The notes beneath the pieces were generated by a model. That model worked only from the letters and a program-made list of their open reading frames with translations, did not search any database and had not been told where the DNA came from. Below are positions 9,225 through 18,179 of a DNA stretch of 33,336 nt, piece after piece. The stretch lies in assembly GCA_031263485.1 (NCBI GenBank), contig JAISFS010000185.1, positions 1 through 33,336 on the forward strand, given 5' to 3'. The stretch comes from Deltaproteobacteria bacterium. GTDB taxonomy: Bacteria; Desulfobacterota; Desulfarculia; Adiutricales; Adiutricaceae. A program made the position numbers and the translations under genes. Numbering within the stretch: the stretch's first letter is position 1; each line of letters opens with the position of its first letter.

Positions 9225-10340
9225 CCGCCGTGGAAACTTGTCGAGCCACTAGACGCTTTCAGGCCAACGAACGGCTCGGGGTCCGAAAGGCTCAAGAAAC
9301 TTCTCAACGGCTGCTTCAAGGGTTTTTAGCGACTGAGGATCTACCCCCACGCTCCCCCCAGCCGACAGCGCACAGGCAAACTCCGCCGGCAACGGCCCGA
9401 CCGCGAACCGGGAACCGGGAACCATCGTGGAGCCGCTGGCCCTGAAGCACGTCCGCAACCTGACCGACGAGGAGATGCTCCAGAAGCTTGAGTTCGACCA
9501 ATTGACCCGCCACGCCATCCGCATCCACAACGTCTGCGTCAATACGAACCATGTTATCCCGGAGGCCTGGCACAACCACCTCAATCGCCTCAAGGAATTC
9601 GCCCTCGACATAGCGATTTCAACGAGCAGGTCCCTGATCAGCTGGCCAGGTCCGGCCACGGCAATCCGAACTCCAGGATGGATTCCTGCCATTTCCCGGC
9701 CAACATAAGGGCCCGCGCCAGGGGCGGCCTCTTCAAGGACTCCAACGCTACGTTTCGGAAGGTGCTTGTAAGGGGATTCGTCGAGCGGTTCTCCGACGCC
9801 GGGTCCGATCACGCGGACAAATGACTCAAGCCCAAGTTCGGCGGCGTCTTCAGCCCGGTGATGCCTAAGAGCCGGGAGAATTGCCTCGACAACGCGTCCG
9901 ACGACATCTTCTCGACGACGACGCCCTTCAAGGACATCACCGAGTTCTCACGCGTGGGATATTCAGACTCATGAAAACGATCCTCCGCGAGCAACGCGAC
10001 TTGAGCCCCGGCGAGTGGGAGGGGGATGCCCCGATGGTCAAGCCGAAGGCCCCGAAGGAGGTCGGTCCGACTCGCTCCGGAGCTTCTTCGGTCTCCGAGT
10101 CGCGTTCAACGGCTTCAAGTGCAAGGGATACAATGTCCAGCTGGCCGAGGAGCGCGATACGAACCCTCTTTCAACGAGGGCGAACCCCGGAGCGCTCCCG
10201 CCTGCACGTTCCGCTGCCATGTGGAAGGGGCGCACGGCACAACGGTAAACCATTGCCGACGATATCGGAGCTAAGTCGCTCTTCGACCGGATGCTGGCAT
10301 TGGAGAGCAAAATCGCAAAAGAACACGCCGCCAAGAATGA
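9225..10340 (+). pseudogene. Degraded DDE transposase (IS1182/DUF772-like), several frameshifts
   Basis: Pieces of one transposase appear in order but in different frames. An N-terminal piece (WKLVEPLDAF, then SERLKKLLNGCFKGF) ends at a stop near 9330. A DUF772-like piece follows from 9427 (LKHVRNLTDEEMLQKLEFD, then HNHLNRLKEFA). After a frame change near 9600 comes DFNEQVPDQL and then SRMDSCHFPANIRARARGGLF, which matches the RMDS...sNi...R..LF element of these transposases; it stops near 9823. The GYNVQLAEE element (usually GYqVQvaET) appears around 10120-10150 in yet another frame. No intact reading frame longer than about 100 residues remains. Terminal inverted repeats were not found, so the element ends are approximate. 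Confidence 0.7.
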
Positions 10341-10966
10341 AATTGAAGGCATTCACTCCCTGTTGACCTTTGGATCCTGCGGGAGACGGAAAACGCCGAT
10401 TCCGGAAGAGGCTCCGCCAGGTCCCCGGCGACCGCGGCGGCGACTTCAGTGGCTCCGCAAACGGCCCCCGCCCCAAAAAGGACGGGCACAAGCCGTTTAC
10501 GACTCAGTAGCCGGCCCGCCGAAGCGCCCGAAAAGCTGATAAGGGGCGGGATCAAGCCAGGAATCCATGAAAAGGGGACGCAGGCCAGAGCCCTTAGCCT
10601 TGGCAGTCAGGCCCGTACAGGGAACTGTATGACTTCGATCCTCTGCGGCGGCGGTCTCAATGCCCTGTACCCGCCTGTCAGGCTCCGCCCGGCAGATGCC
10701 CGCTCGCCGACAACGGCCCGCAGGCTTCGGCGGAACCTGCGGGACGTCTGTCTTCAATCGGCAATCGTCCGGCGGGCCGTTTGCCGCAGACGGCCTCCTG
10801 AAAGGGGCCGAGGAAGCCTCAAGTTTCCTGCCATGGCGCCCGCTATGGCAGGGCTGGACCCCAAGTCCTCCGTTGGCCATCGAAATTCGGATTGTCCTTC
10901 CGAAGACTCACCTGGCGCTGGTCCTCCCCCCTCCGCGCCGGCACCTGCATGTCACCATCCCGTAGT
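10341..10966. other. Stretch downstream of the transposase remnant, no gene seen
   Basis: GC-rich sequence with overlapping open frames on both strands, none with a credible start or family signature. It may include further decayed 3' transposase sequence. It ends at the stop codon of the minus-strand lipoprotein gene. Confidence 0.4.
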
Positions 10967-11884
10967 TCAGACCCGCGTATCGGAAAGCTCGCGCGTCAGA
11001 AGCGAACGGTGCCTCTCCATCTCCGCCATCCGTCTGAAGGCGTCCTCGGCTTCGGGGATCTTGTCGCAACCCTCCAGGCAGGCCTCGATACCCGTCGGGA
11101 ATCCGGCCCTGAGCGGAATCTCCGGGGGGAAGGGCCAGCCCATGGGTGATACGTCTACCGCGACCGTCAGGTTCGCCTCCTGGTCAGCCGGGACGCCGGG
11201 CGAAGGAAAGACGGGGGTCCCGTCGGAGCCAGTGAAGCTCCCGGTGGTGACCGGCACGGAAGTGCGGCTCTCGCCCATCGCGATCTCGGCCTCCCAGGGG
11301 GAACCGCCGCTCGGGCGCTGGAGCCCTATCAGGTCCAGATCCGAGGTATTCTTGACCGCGACTGTCAGTCTGGCGGAGGCCGTCCTGCCGTCCGGGCCCG
11401 CTATGGGTTCGGCCACGGCCAGGGCGGTAACCTCCACCCTGTCGAGCTGTTCCTCGTAGTCCGAATAAAGCGACGCCGAGTCCTTCAGGAGATCGATCTC
11501 GCGCTGGATCTCCTGGAGACGTCCCTCGAGGTAGGTGATCTTGAGCGCCCGGCCCTGATCCACCACCTGGCTAACGGTGAGGCCGTTCAAGGCCGCCAGC
11601 TCCTCAGGACGCTTGCTGGATGCCAGGATGTTGAATAGCGAGCTGAGTCTTGATATCTCCTCGCCGCTGAGGACGCTCATTGTGATGAGATCGCTTCTCC
11701 CGTTCAAGGCGATGAAGAAGAACTTCTGGAAGTCCTCCCTCTGTTTGCCCTGCGTGGAATCGAACATCTTCTGGATGCTGGTCGTGAAGGACTGGGCGTC
11801 CGTGGTGTCCAGCTTGGCTTCGCCGCAGGCGGCCAAAGTCAGAGCCAGCGCCAGGCAGGCTCCCAGTTTCAAAACCTGCTTCAT
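10967..11884 (-). CDS. Coiled-coil lipoprotein, DUF6694-like N-terminus
   Basis: The 305-residue product starts MKQVLKLGACLALALTLAAC, a lipoprotein signal with lipobox LAAC and lipidated Cys20. The ATG at 11884 has GGAGGA 10 nt upstream; an upstream in-frame ATG at 12136 would bury the signal and is rejected. Residues 22-90 (KLDTTDAQSF, then a stretch rich in charged and Leu residues) resemble the DUF6694 lipoproteins, which are uncharacterised. A helical coiled-coil stretch follows at about 110-150 (LEGRLQEIQREIDLLKDSA). A beta-rich domain at about 150-240 (ARLTVAVKNTSDLDLIGL) recalls domains that describe extracellular substituents, and the last 45 residues are charged helix. It is predicted to be anchored in the envelope. 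No neighbour shares its orientation closely, so it looks monocistronic. Confidence 0.8.
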   Translation of the reverse strand: MKQVLKLGACLALALTLAACGEAKLDTTDAQSFTTSIQKMFDSTQGKQREDFQKFFFIALNGRSDLITMSVLSGEEISRLSSLFNILASSKRPEELAALNGLTVSQVVDQGRALKITYLEGRLQEIQREIDLLKDSASLYSDYEEQLDRVEVTALAVAEPIAGPDGRTASARLTVAVKNTSDLDLIGLQRPSGGSPWEAEIAMGESRTSVPVTTGSFTGSDGTPVFPSPGVPADQEANLTVAVDVSPMGWPFPPEIPLRAGFPTGIEACLEGCDKIPEAEDAFRRMAEMERHRSLLTRELSDTRV

Positions 11885-11945
11885 CTGGAGATCCTCCCGA
11901 AGGCGGGGCCGCCGCCCCGTCCCTCCTGAAGCCCTGATTCGCCCC

Positions 11946-11975
11946 TGATACCGTATACCCGAGTGATACCGTATA
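11946..11975 (-). promoter_or_regulatory. Paired 12-bp direct repeats upstream of the lipoprotein gene
   Basis: TGATACCGTATA occurs exactly twice (11946-11957 and 11964-11975), 18 bp apart. Read on the minus strand as TATACGGTATCA, the pair lies 62-92 nt before the lipoprotein ATG, where a promoter or regulator site is expected. Each copy contains a TATAC element usable as a -10 box. The regulator is unknown. Confidence 0.4.
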
Positions 11976-12033
11976 ACCGAAGCGGACGGCGAGGGCAGGA
12001 GAAGCGGAATCTGGCGGGGCGGAGCGGCCTCCG

Positions 12034-12066
12034 AAAAACTTTGCCCCTCTCCCGCTTGGGAGGGGC
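12034..12066 (-). terminator. Hairpin with T5 run, minus strand
   Basis: GCCCCTC (12043-12049) pairs with GAGGGGC (12060-12066), with extra CCC/GG pairing possible in the loop. On the minus strand the stem is followed by AAAGTTTTT. It lies about 150 nt before the lipoprotein start in the same direction, so it may be a leader attenuator or may shield the gene from upstream transcripts. Confidence 0.4.
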
Positions 12067-12943
12067 TTAAGTATTGCTGGAAGGGCCCACAGGGGCCCGG
12101 CCATGATTGTAAACGGGGTTTAGGGCGAACAGCCAACGGGAAACTAACGCCGGAAAGCCGTTCTCTCGTTTGTCAGTATAGCCTTTTTCCAACCGTTTTT
12201 GAAGCAAACTAGCCGGATTCGGAAAAAACATGCTCAGACGCCGATTTCCGAGGCGATTTCGACTCGCGGACCGACGGCACCCTGTTATCGGCCCGGCCTC
12301 GCTTCAAAATGTCCGGTTTGCCATCCTGCCCGCTTTCCCCAGTCTTCCTGCCCCTCCCGAAACCCGCGTTCCTTCCTGACCTCCTGAAACCATCAATCAG
12401 AGTCGCATGCACCAGCGCCACAGGCATTTCACTGGTCGGGCTTTCGAGAACCACCTTCAACGACGGCACGGGCACCAGGACTCTGGCGGATGCCGGTTGT
12501 CTTCCATCGAACGGCGTCTGTCCCGTGCCAGAATTTCGGCGATCGGACGGCTTGACTTATCCCCTATCTTCGCTTATGAGCCTTGCCTCATCGGGACACG
12601 GCCTTCTCGGGACACGCCTGCTCGTGACCCGGCCTCACAGGGTCCACGGTCTCCTCACTTGCCGCCGCCATCAGACACTCTGATTTTGACCTGAACTCCC
12701 GCGGTCCCTGGCTCGAAACATGCGTTTTACGGTTCTGACCCTCCCTGATAGTCCGGCTTGCCGATGCAACCTGCCCTTGCCTATTCCCCCCTCTCGTCGG
12801 CCACATTGCCGACGGCATCGCCTGCCCGGGCCTTTGTGGGGCTACTCGGAACCCCATACCCCTTTCCGGCTTAGAGGTTCCAGAAAGCCTAACCCGGCCC
12901 CATGGATAACATAAATTAAGAATTTATCTGATTGTGCTAGATT
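12067..12943. other. Gene-free stretch before the repeat-protein promoter
   Basis: No open frame here has a ribosome site or a recognisable product. Composition is moderately GC-rich to about 12900 and then turns sharply AT-rich at the promoter of the next gene. Confidence 0.45.
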
Positions 12944-12971
12944 TTGTCATAATTTCTTGCTAAAATAATAA
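12944..12971 (+). promoter_or_regulatory. Promoter candidate for the repeat-rich acidic protein
   Basis: TTGTCA (12944-12949) and TAATAA (12966-12971) are 16 nt apart in an AT-rich island (12905-12995) between GC-rich flanks; TAAAAT at 12961 is an alternative -10. The distance to the ATG at 13050 is about 80 nt. Confidence 0.45.
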
Positions 12972-13049
12972 AATAAAGCGTCAAAATTCCTCACACGGGT
13001 TATTTTGGGGCGGTCGACCGCCGGACGCCGCCCGCTAACGGGTCAACCT

Positions 13050-16000
13050 ATGAGCGACGAACTGACAGCCTTTCTGAACTTCAGCTTCCAGAACAATCAG
13101 GTGGCCACGAAAGTGTTGGACGACAGCACCCGCAGGATCACCTCCGCCGTCCGCTGGCAACTCAACTGGACGGACTACTCCAGATGGCTCTCAGAGAACG
13201 GCGTCTGCACCGCCCCGGAACTGCGTCCGTCCCTGGCGCGCTACGGCGCGCCCCAGCCCAACGAGCTCCTCTACGAGGACCTTTTGGCCTTCCAGGCGGA
13301 AATGCGCCGCACCGCCAGGGAGATCATCGTCTCCCGCAGGGTGTCCCCCGAGCTCTGGAGGAGCATCGTGAAGGAGACCGAGGGCTTCGCCTCGGTGCTC
13401 TCGGGCGGGACGGGGATCGAGGGCGAAATCACCCCCGAGAACGTGGGCAGCCTGAAGCTCCGCTACACCTATGACACCCCTGCCTACAGGGGTGCTATCA
13501 TGGCGGTGCTGAGGGATCTCATCACCAGCGGGGACATCTTCCGGCTCCGCGAGGACGAGAACGGGGTCTTCAGCCTGTCGCCTGCGGTCGGGGAAAAAGG
13601 CCCGGATAACCCTCCCCCCTGGAAGCGGGAAGCCATACCCCTCAAGGAGGCGCTTTCCCGCGCCTCCCGCAAGCCGTCCTCCCCTGCCCAACACGACCCG
13701 ATGGCCGAGGCCCAGGAGCCGCCGCCCAAGCCGCCCGTCACGTTCTCGCTCATGAGCGAGCTTTCCGATGAGGATATCATGGCCGCCCTCGCGGACCCCT
13801 TCGACAACGATGAGCCCCTGGCTCTTACCGAAAAGGCCGCCGCCGAGGACGAACCCGTCGCGCTCACCGACCTGGCGGGCGAGGTTGAGTCCGAGTCCCT
13901 CGCCGAAACGGCCGAAGAGGCGCCCGTCGCGCTCACCGACCTGGCGACCGAAGAGCCTGTGGCCCTCGCCGAAGAGCCCGATGACCTCGGGGACGACCAA
14001 GTCGAGCTTGCCTACCACGGGGCGGACGATGACAAACCCGATGATCATGCCGACCAGACCTCGGATGAGAATGAGCCAGTCTTGCTTGCCGACCAGGCCG
14101 CGGACGAGGAGGAGCCCGTCTTGCTTGCCGGCCAGAGCGCGGACGAGGATGAGCCCGTCTTGCTTGCCGACCAGGCCGCGGACGAGGATGAGCCTGTCCC
14201 GCTCGCCGACCAGACCGCGGGCGAGGAGGAGCCCGTCTTGCTTGCCGACCAGAGCGCGGGCGAGGATGAGTCTGTCACTCTTGCCGCACGGGCATCCGAA
14301 GGCGAGCCCCTGGAGATCTCCGAAGATTCCGGAACCGAGGATAAGCCAGTGCCCCTAGCTGATATTTCCGGGAGGGAGCCCTCCGCGCCCTTGGGCCGGA
14401 CCGTGCCTGGGGAGGAGCCTCTGGCGCTCTCCGAAAAAGCCGTGTCCGAGGATGAGCCATCGGCCCTCATCGGCCAGGCGCATGAAGGCGAACCCCTGGA
14501 TCCCGAAGAGATGTCGGATGCCGGGGACAGGGAAGGGCCAAATGCTCCTGCGGGCTCTGCGGCTTCCGAAGGAGACCGCCTGACTTCTTATGGAATTGCT
14601 GACCATGATGAGGCGTTGGCAACCTCGGCTAGCCAGGATCTGGGAGCCCGGCCCGAAACGAAGGGAGCTTCAACCGTCGGCGGCAAGGACGAGGATTCCG
14701 CAACACACATGACACCTGCCGAAACTCAGGATCGGATCAGCGAAGCCAATGAAGAGACCGTCATAGGATCCGGTGTCGATGATGCCGATGGCCGCCTGCA
14801 AGCCGTTGTGGCCACGGTCCAGGCTGTTGCCGACGCGGAAGACGGCGTGATAGTCCTGGGCGCCAGGGTCAACGAGGCCGAGTACGACCTGGAAACAAGC
14901 GAGGATTCGCCGCTTGCCGGCGCGGAAAACGGCGTGATAGTCCTGGGTGCCAGGGTCGACGAGGCCGAGTCCGACATGGAAGCAAGCGAGGCTTCGCCGC
15001 TTGCCAACGCGGAAGACGGCGTGATAGTCCTGGGTGCCAGGGTCGATGAGGCTACTGCCGGCCTTGAACCTGCAGAGGCCCGTGGCCTGGCTGAAACGGA
15101 TGACGGCGCGATCGTCCTCGATGCCAGAATCGGTGAGGCCGAGTCAGACCTGGAAACAAGAGAGGCTTCGCCATTGGCCGATGCCGATGACGGGGTGATC
15201 GTCCTCGACACCAGGGTCGGCGAGGCCGACCTGGAAGCGAGAGAAGCTTCTCCGCTGGCCGATGCCGAAGACGGAGTGATCGTCCTCGCCGCCAGGGTCG
15301 ATGAGGCCGAGTCCGACCTGGAACCCAGAGGAGCTTCGCTCCAAGCCGAAGCGGAACGCGGCGCGATCGTCCTCGGAACCGGCCTGGACGAAGCCGAGGA
15401 CGGCCATGCGTTCGCCGGTATGCCCGAAGACGCCGATATAGCATACGCACCCGGTTCTTCCTCCGCGCCGGAGGAAAGGCCAAAGGTACTACTGGACGGC
15501 CACGAGCTGTTCGACCTGCGGTCGCGTCTGACAGACCCCGCGACTTCCCCGGCTCCCGCACCCCCCCGCAAAAACGACAAACGCGATCTCTTCAACCTCG
15601 AGTCGGACGCCGTGCAGAAACAGATAGAGGCCGAGGAGACGAACGAGCCTTTCCTGGACTCGGAAGCTCTGGAAGCGGCCGCTCACGGCCTTGACTACCG
15701 TGAAGAGCCAATGACGGAGGGGGCACAGTCGGAGGAAAAACATCCGGCGAGCGGATCAGCCTATGACGGGGGCGAGATCACGGAGGATTACGAAGGCTAC
15801 AACGCCGGAGATGAGGGTTACGCCATCGCCGACGAGGGCGACTTTCACGGAAACCTCGCGGATGTCCCTGAGGACGAAGACGGCCGCCGCTACCCTGAGG
15901 GACCGCAGGCAGCTTCCGAAGAGGAAATCTACGAGGATGAGGATGAGTATGAAAATGAACAGGCCTCCGCGTCATTCCTGCCCGTGGAATTCCTTCTTGG

Positions 16001-16061
16001 CACCCTGGAACAGAGGGCCCGCCTCAGGCAGGGCCCGCCCAACAACACGTATCTGAACTGA
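13050..16061 (+). CDS. Large acidic protein with two tandem-repeat arrays, unknown function
   Basis: No known family is recognised. The ATG at 13050 (MSDELTAFLNFSFQ) is preferred over an in-frame TTG at 13005, although neither has a strong ribosome site. The 1,003-residue product has no signal peptide or membrane span. Residues 1-170 form a compact, mixed domain (RWQLNWTDYSRWLSENG and PELWRSIVKETEGFASVL are typical stretches). An acidic region follows, with 13-residue repeats of the form EPVLLADQAADED (about residues 342-419). Residues 596-785 hold seven 29-residue units around GVIVLGARVDEAE. A polar stretch (ELFDLRSRL, DLFNLESD) leads to a very acidic tail. The ending EFLLGTLEQRARLRQG looks helical and could be a docking peptide. 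The layout suggests a scaffold with one folded head and long elastic arrays; this is inference. The gene stands alone. Confidence 0.75.
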   Translation: MSDELTAFLNFSFQNNQVATKVLDDSTRRITSAVRWQLNWTDYSRWLSENGVCTAPELRPSLARYGAPQPNELLYEDLLAFQAEMRRTAREIIVSRRVSPELWRSIVKETEGFASVLSGGTGIEGEITPENVGSLKLRYTYDTPAYRGAIMAVLRDLITSGDIFRLREDENGVFSLSPAVGEKGPDNPPPWKREAIPLKEALSRASRKPSSPAQHDPMAEAQEPPPKPPVTFSLMSELSDEDIMAALADPFDNDEPLALTEKAAAEDEPVALTDLAGEVESESLAETAEEAPVALTDLATEEPVALAEEPDDLGDDQVELAYHGADDDKPDDHADQTSDENEPVLLADQAADEEEPVLLAGQSADEDEPVLLADQAADEDEPVPLADQTAGEEEPVLLADQSAGEDESVTLAARASEGEPLEISEDSGTEDKPVPLADISGREPSAPLGRTVPGEEPLALSEKAVSEDEPSALIGQAHEGEPLDPEEMSDAGDREGPNAPAGSAASEGDRLTSYGIADHDEALATSASQDLGARPETKGASTVGGKDEDSATHMTPAETQDRISEANEETVIGSGVDDADGRLQAVVATVQAVADAEDGVIVLGARVNEAEYDLETSEDSPLAGAENGVIVLGARVDEAESDMEASEASPLANAEDGVIVLGARVDEATAGLEPAEARGLAETDDGAIVLDARIGEAESDLETREASPLADADDGVIVLDTRVGEADLEAREASPLADAEDGVIVLAARVDEAESDLEPRGASLQAEAERGAIVLGTGLDEAEDGHAFAGMPEDADIAYAPGSSSAPEERPKVLLDGHELFDLRSRLTDPATSPAPAPPRKNDKRDLFNLESDAVQKQIEAEETNEPFLDSEALEAAAHGLDYREEPMTEGAQSEEKHPASGSAYDGGEITEDYEGYNAGDEGYAIADEGDFHGNLADVPEDEDGRRYPEGPQAASEEEIYEDEDEYENEQASASFLPVEFLLGTLEQRARLRQGPPNNTYLN
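14073..14306 (+). repeat. Six 39-bp units coding for EPVLLADQ-type repeats
   Basis: Six consecutive 13-codon units, consensus EPVLLADQAADED, differ at a few positions. Looser relatives of the unit (for example EPVALTDLA) occur from about 13810 and again to about 14500. Confidence 0.9.
14835..15404 (+). repeat. Seven 87-bp units coding for GVIVLGARVDEAE repeats
   Basis: Units begin with A-E-D-G-V-I-V-L and are 29 residues long, except the fifth (27) and the last, which is cut after 18. The hydrophobic IVL core and acidic rest are constant, while the end of the unit varies (SPLA, RGLA, SLQA). Confidence 0.9.
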
Positions 16062-16238
16062 AGGACGGGGCTGGCCGGTCGCTCGCCGCAACTCAGGCCG
16101 CAGACTTCAGCGACTGATAGTCTGTACGCGCCTGAAGTGTAGCCGCAACGGAATCGCAAGGGTTCCTTCGCCTCGCCTTCCTTTCACGCCGGGCCGAAAC
16201 CGTCGCCACCTCACTGCCGATCCGCGCACTGCATTTCC

Positions 16239-16262
16239 CGACACACGCTATCACGTGTGTCG
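16239..16262. other. Perfect 9-bp hairpin
   Basis: CGACACACG (16239-16247) and CGTGTGTCG (16254-16262) flank a 6-nt loop (CTATCA). Neither side has a T run, so it is not a standard terminator. Located about 180 nt past the repeat-protein stop, it could be a 3' stabiliser or a binding site. Confidence 0.5.
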
Positions 16263-16636
16263 CAGTCGGCAACGGGGAGCAATCCGTAAAATGAATGGTT
16301 TCTGAAGTCCTATATTTGCAAACGATCATTTTCCTGCATGAATTAATTCAAAATCTCATCGAACATTATCTGCGAGATATTGGTCTTCACAGTATCCGTA
16401 AATTTTTGGAAGAAAATCATCTCAGAGCTCCCAAGAACTGATTCGTCCGAACGCGAGTTCCACACCGAAGTTGCCTCACGCGTTATAGACGCGGTCGTCT
16501 GTCCATTATGTGCTGGGTGTAATGCTGTCGGCAAATTACAGATGGCCTGTCTAAAACGCGCAAGCCAACACGTTACTCCCCCGCTGCCCCGAGATAGGCG
16601 TCCCTGAGAGTTTTGACGTGCTGTCAGCAATTCCGT

Positions 16637-16691
16637 GTCAAAGATGCCGGTCAGCTTCATGACAAAGATGCCGGTCGGCCCCATGACAAAG
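16637..16691. repeat. 24-bp tandem repeat, about 2.3 copies
   Basis: Two near-identical units around CAAAGATGCCGGTC (16637-16660 and 16661-16684; 20 of 24 bases agree) are followed by a 7-bp partial copy. It is intergenic, next to an AT-rich patch. Confidence 0.8.
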
Positions 16692-16814
16692 CAATCAGTC
16701 TGTAACGGTAACGATAAAAAATTGATGGTTTTAAAACGCCGATTTGATAAAATATTTTTACTGTCGTTCCTGCGACACAGTGACCGGGGTACAAGCCAAG
16801 CGTCATGATGCCCT

Positions 16815-18179
16815 TCAGCTTGGCGGCCCGTACTTCCCTCGGCACTTCCGGCACGCCTCGGGAAGAGCTTCCGGGGAGTCCTTCAGGACAGCCTCGCGGA
16901 GCAAGGCTATCTTGTCCCCCCGCCAGACGCCTTCCAGGCTGCCGGAAAGCGCACTTCCGACCGCGAGCGGGATGCCGGAAAGATCGCAGCAGGGGAGCGC
17001 CGTGCCGTCGTGCCGGACCGCCAGCCTCTTGAAGGGCTGGGCGCAACGCCCGGAGGGCTCCGGGCCGGGAGGGTCGCGGGGGAAGACCGGACTTCCCGCG
17101 CCGAAGTCGCCGTAACGCTGGACAGAAAAGAAGTCGCAGACGCCCTTCCACCGACCGAGGAATTCCTGAAGCTCGCCCTCGTTTAAGGACGTGACGCAGA
17201 AGCTCAGGCGCAGGAGCGGGAGCCTCCGGCCCAGCGCCCGGCGGACTTCGAGGAAGCCCAGGACGTTGTCCGTCACCCGCCCGAAATCGGAGCCCGGGCG
17301 CATGAGGGCGTAAGTCCCCTCCGTCGCCGCGTCCAGGCTCACCATGAGCCTGGTCAGCCCCGCCTCGATCAGATCCCGCGAGACGTCCCGCGTAAGCAGG
17401 AGTCCGTTGGTGTTCATCATGGAGTCCACCAGCCCCAGCCGGGTGCCGTGCTCGACCAGTCCCGGCACGTCCGGCGACAGGAGGGGCTCCCAGAGCCCTC
17501 CGAAACCCATGGAGGCCTGCCCTCGGGCGGCGCCTTCGGCTATGAGTTCCTTGACCAGGCCAACGGAAAGCGATTTTGTCCGCGAGCGATTCCCGTTCCC
17601 CGCCCCTTTGGGGCCATCATCCGTCGGAGTTCCGGCGACAGGCTCTCCACCCATGGGAGCTCCTGCCGAGGGCCTGTCGGGCCCTGAAGCCTTTTCGGCG
17701 CCGACTCTCGCCGTCTCCTGGCCCCCGCGGCCTGCCCGGCCTTCCGCCGTGTGCCCTCCCGCGAACAGGCACATGGGGCAACGCAGGTTGCAGGCGCTCA
17801 GGAGCTCGTAGTCCACGTGCAACGGATAAGACGGAATCTCCCTGAAGGCTTTGGCCGCGTTCCAGCGCACCCTGTAATCCGAAAACCGCTTCCCCAGCTC
17901 CCCGGCCAGTATCTCCTCGGGGCCCGGGCCCGAGGCGGGCGCAAGGAACCTGGACACCGCCCGTGAGTCGCGACCAGTTTCCCTCAACCCGGTCTCCTCC
18001 AAACACGACTCACCCTGGCACGACTCATCCTGGCACGACTCATCCGGCCCCGTCTCCGTGAAACCGGCGCCGAACCGTCCTGTCCCGAAAGCGCCGGGGC
18101 CTCGGACATCGCCGGGCATCCCGCCGGACGTTGCGGACACGGGGCCCGAGGGCGGAACGGTTCCCTCTTTCAGGCGCAC
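16815..18179 (-). CDS. Radical SAM protein with SPASM-like C-terminus
   Basis: The 454-residue product has the radical SAM cluster motif C130-NLR-C134-PM-C137, so it should bind a 4Fe-4S cluster and S-adenosylmethionine. Conserved strands follow (GFGGLWEPLLSPD, LTRLMVSLDAATEGTY). A C-terminal Cys set (CAQPFKRL, PCCD, CRKC) fits a SPASM or twitch domain with auxiliary clusters. The GTG at 18179 was chosen because GGAGG lies 7 nt upstream; it overlaps the end of mtaB by 10 nt, implying coupled translation. Two oddities are the low-complexity N-terminal 100 residues, with a Cys-containing repeat, and a Gly/Pro-rich insert at about residues 142-203 directly after the cluster motif. The substrate is unknown. 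Family members modify peptides or tRNA, and being joined to mtaB does not settle which. Confidence 0.85.
   Translation of the reverse strand: MRLKEGTVPPSGPVSATSGGMPGDVRGPGAFGTGRFGAGFTETGPDESCQDESCQGESCLEETGLRETGRDSRAVSRFLAPASGPGPEEILAGELGKRFSDYRVRWNAAKAFREIPSYPLHVDYELLSACNLRCPMCLFAGGHTAEGRAGRGGQETARVGAEKASGPDRPSAGAPMGGEPVAGTPTDDGPKGAGNGNRSRTKSLSVGLVKELIAEGAARGQASMGFGGLWEPLLSPDVPGLVEHGTRLGLVDSMMNTNGLLLTRDVSRDLIEAGLTRLMVSLDAATEGTYALMRPGSDFGRVTDNVLGFLEVRRALGRRLPLLRLSFCVTSLNEGELQEFLGRWKGVCDFFSVQRYGDFGAGSPVFPRDPPGPEPSGRCAQPFKRLAVRHDGTALPCCDLSGIPLAVGSALSGSLEGVWRGDKIALLREAVLKDSPEALPEACRKCRGKYGPPS
18004..18047 (-). repeat. 15-bp tandem repeat coding DESCQ
   Basis: Three copies of CACGACTCAYCCTGG (plus strand) at 18004-18018, 18019-18033 and 18034-18047 encode DESCQ-DESCQ-GESC in the N-terminal region of the radical SAM protein, placing one Cys every five residues. 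Confidence 0.9.

Larger units (their letters stand above)
16062..16814. other. Intergenic stretch between convergent genes
   Basis: No convincing gene lies between the repeat-protein stop and the convergent radical SAM gene. It contains a 9-bp hairpin (16239-16262), AT-rich patches at about 16290-16440 and 16690-16770, and a short tandem repeat (16637-16691). A 113-codon minus-strand frame at 16343-16684 has no ribosome site or family signature and runs through the tandem repeat. Confidence 0.5.

Noticed and set aside
10449..11459. 336-codon plus-strand frame over the lipoprotein gene
   Set aside because: The minus strand has a clear lipobox and ribosome site; the plus frame is Ser/Pro/Arg-rich without any start signal.
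14073..15404. Regular repeats that might suggest a CRISPR array
   Set aside because: Units are head-to-tail and in frame with no unique spacers; they code for protein repeats.
16343..16684. 113-codon minus-strand frame between convergent genes
   Set aside because: It begins in the 24-bp tandem repeat, has no ribosome site and shows no protein features.
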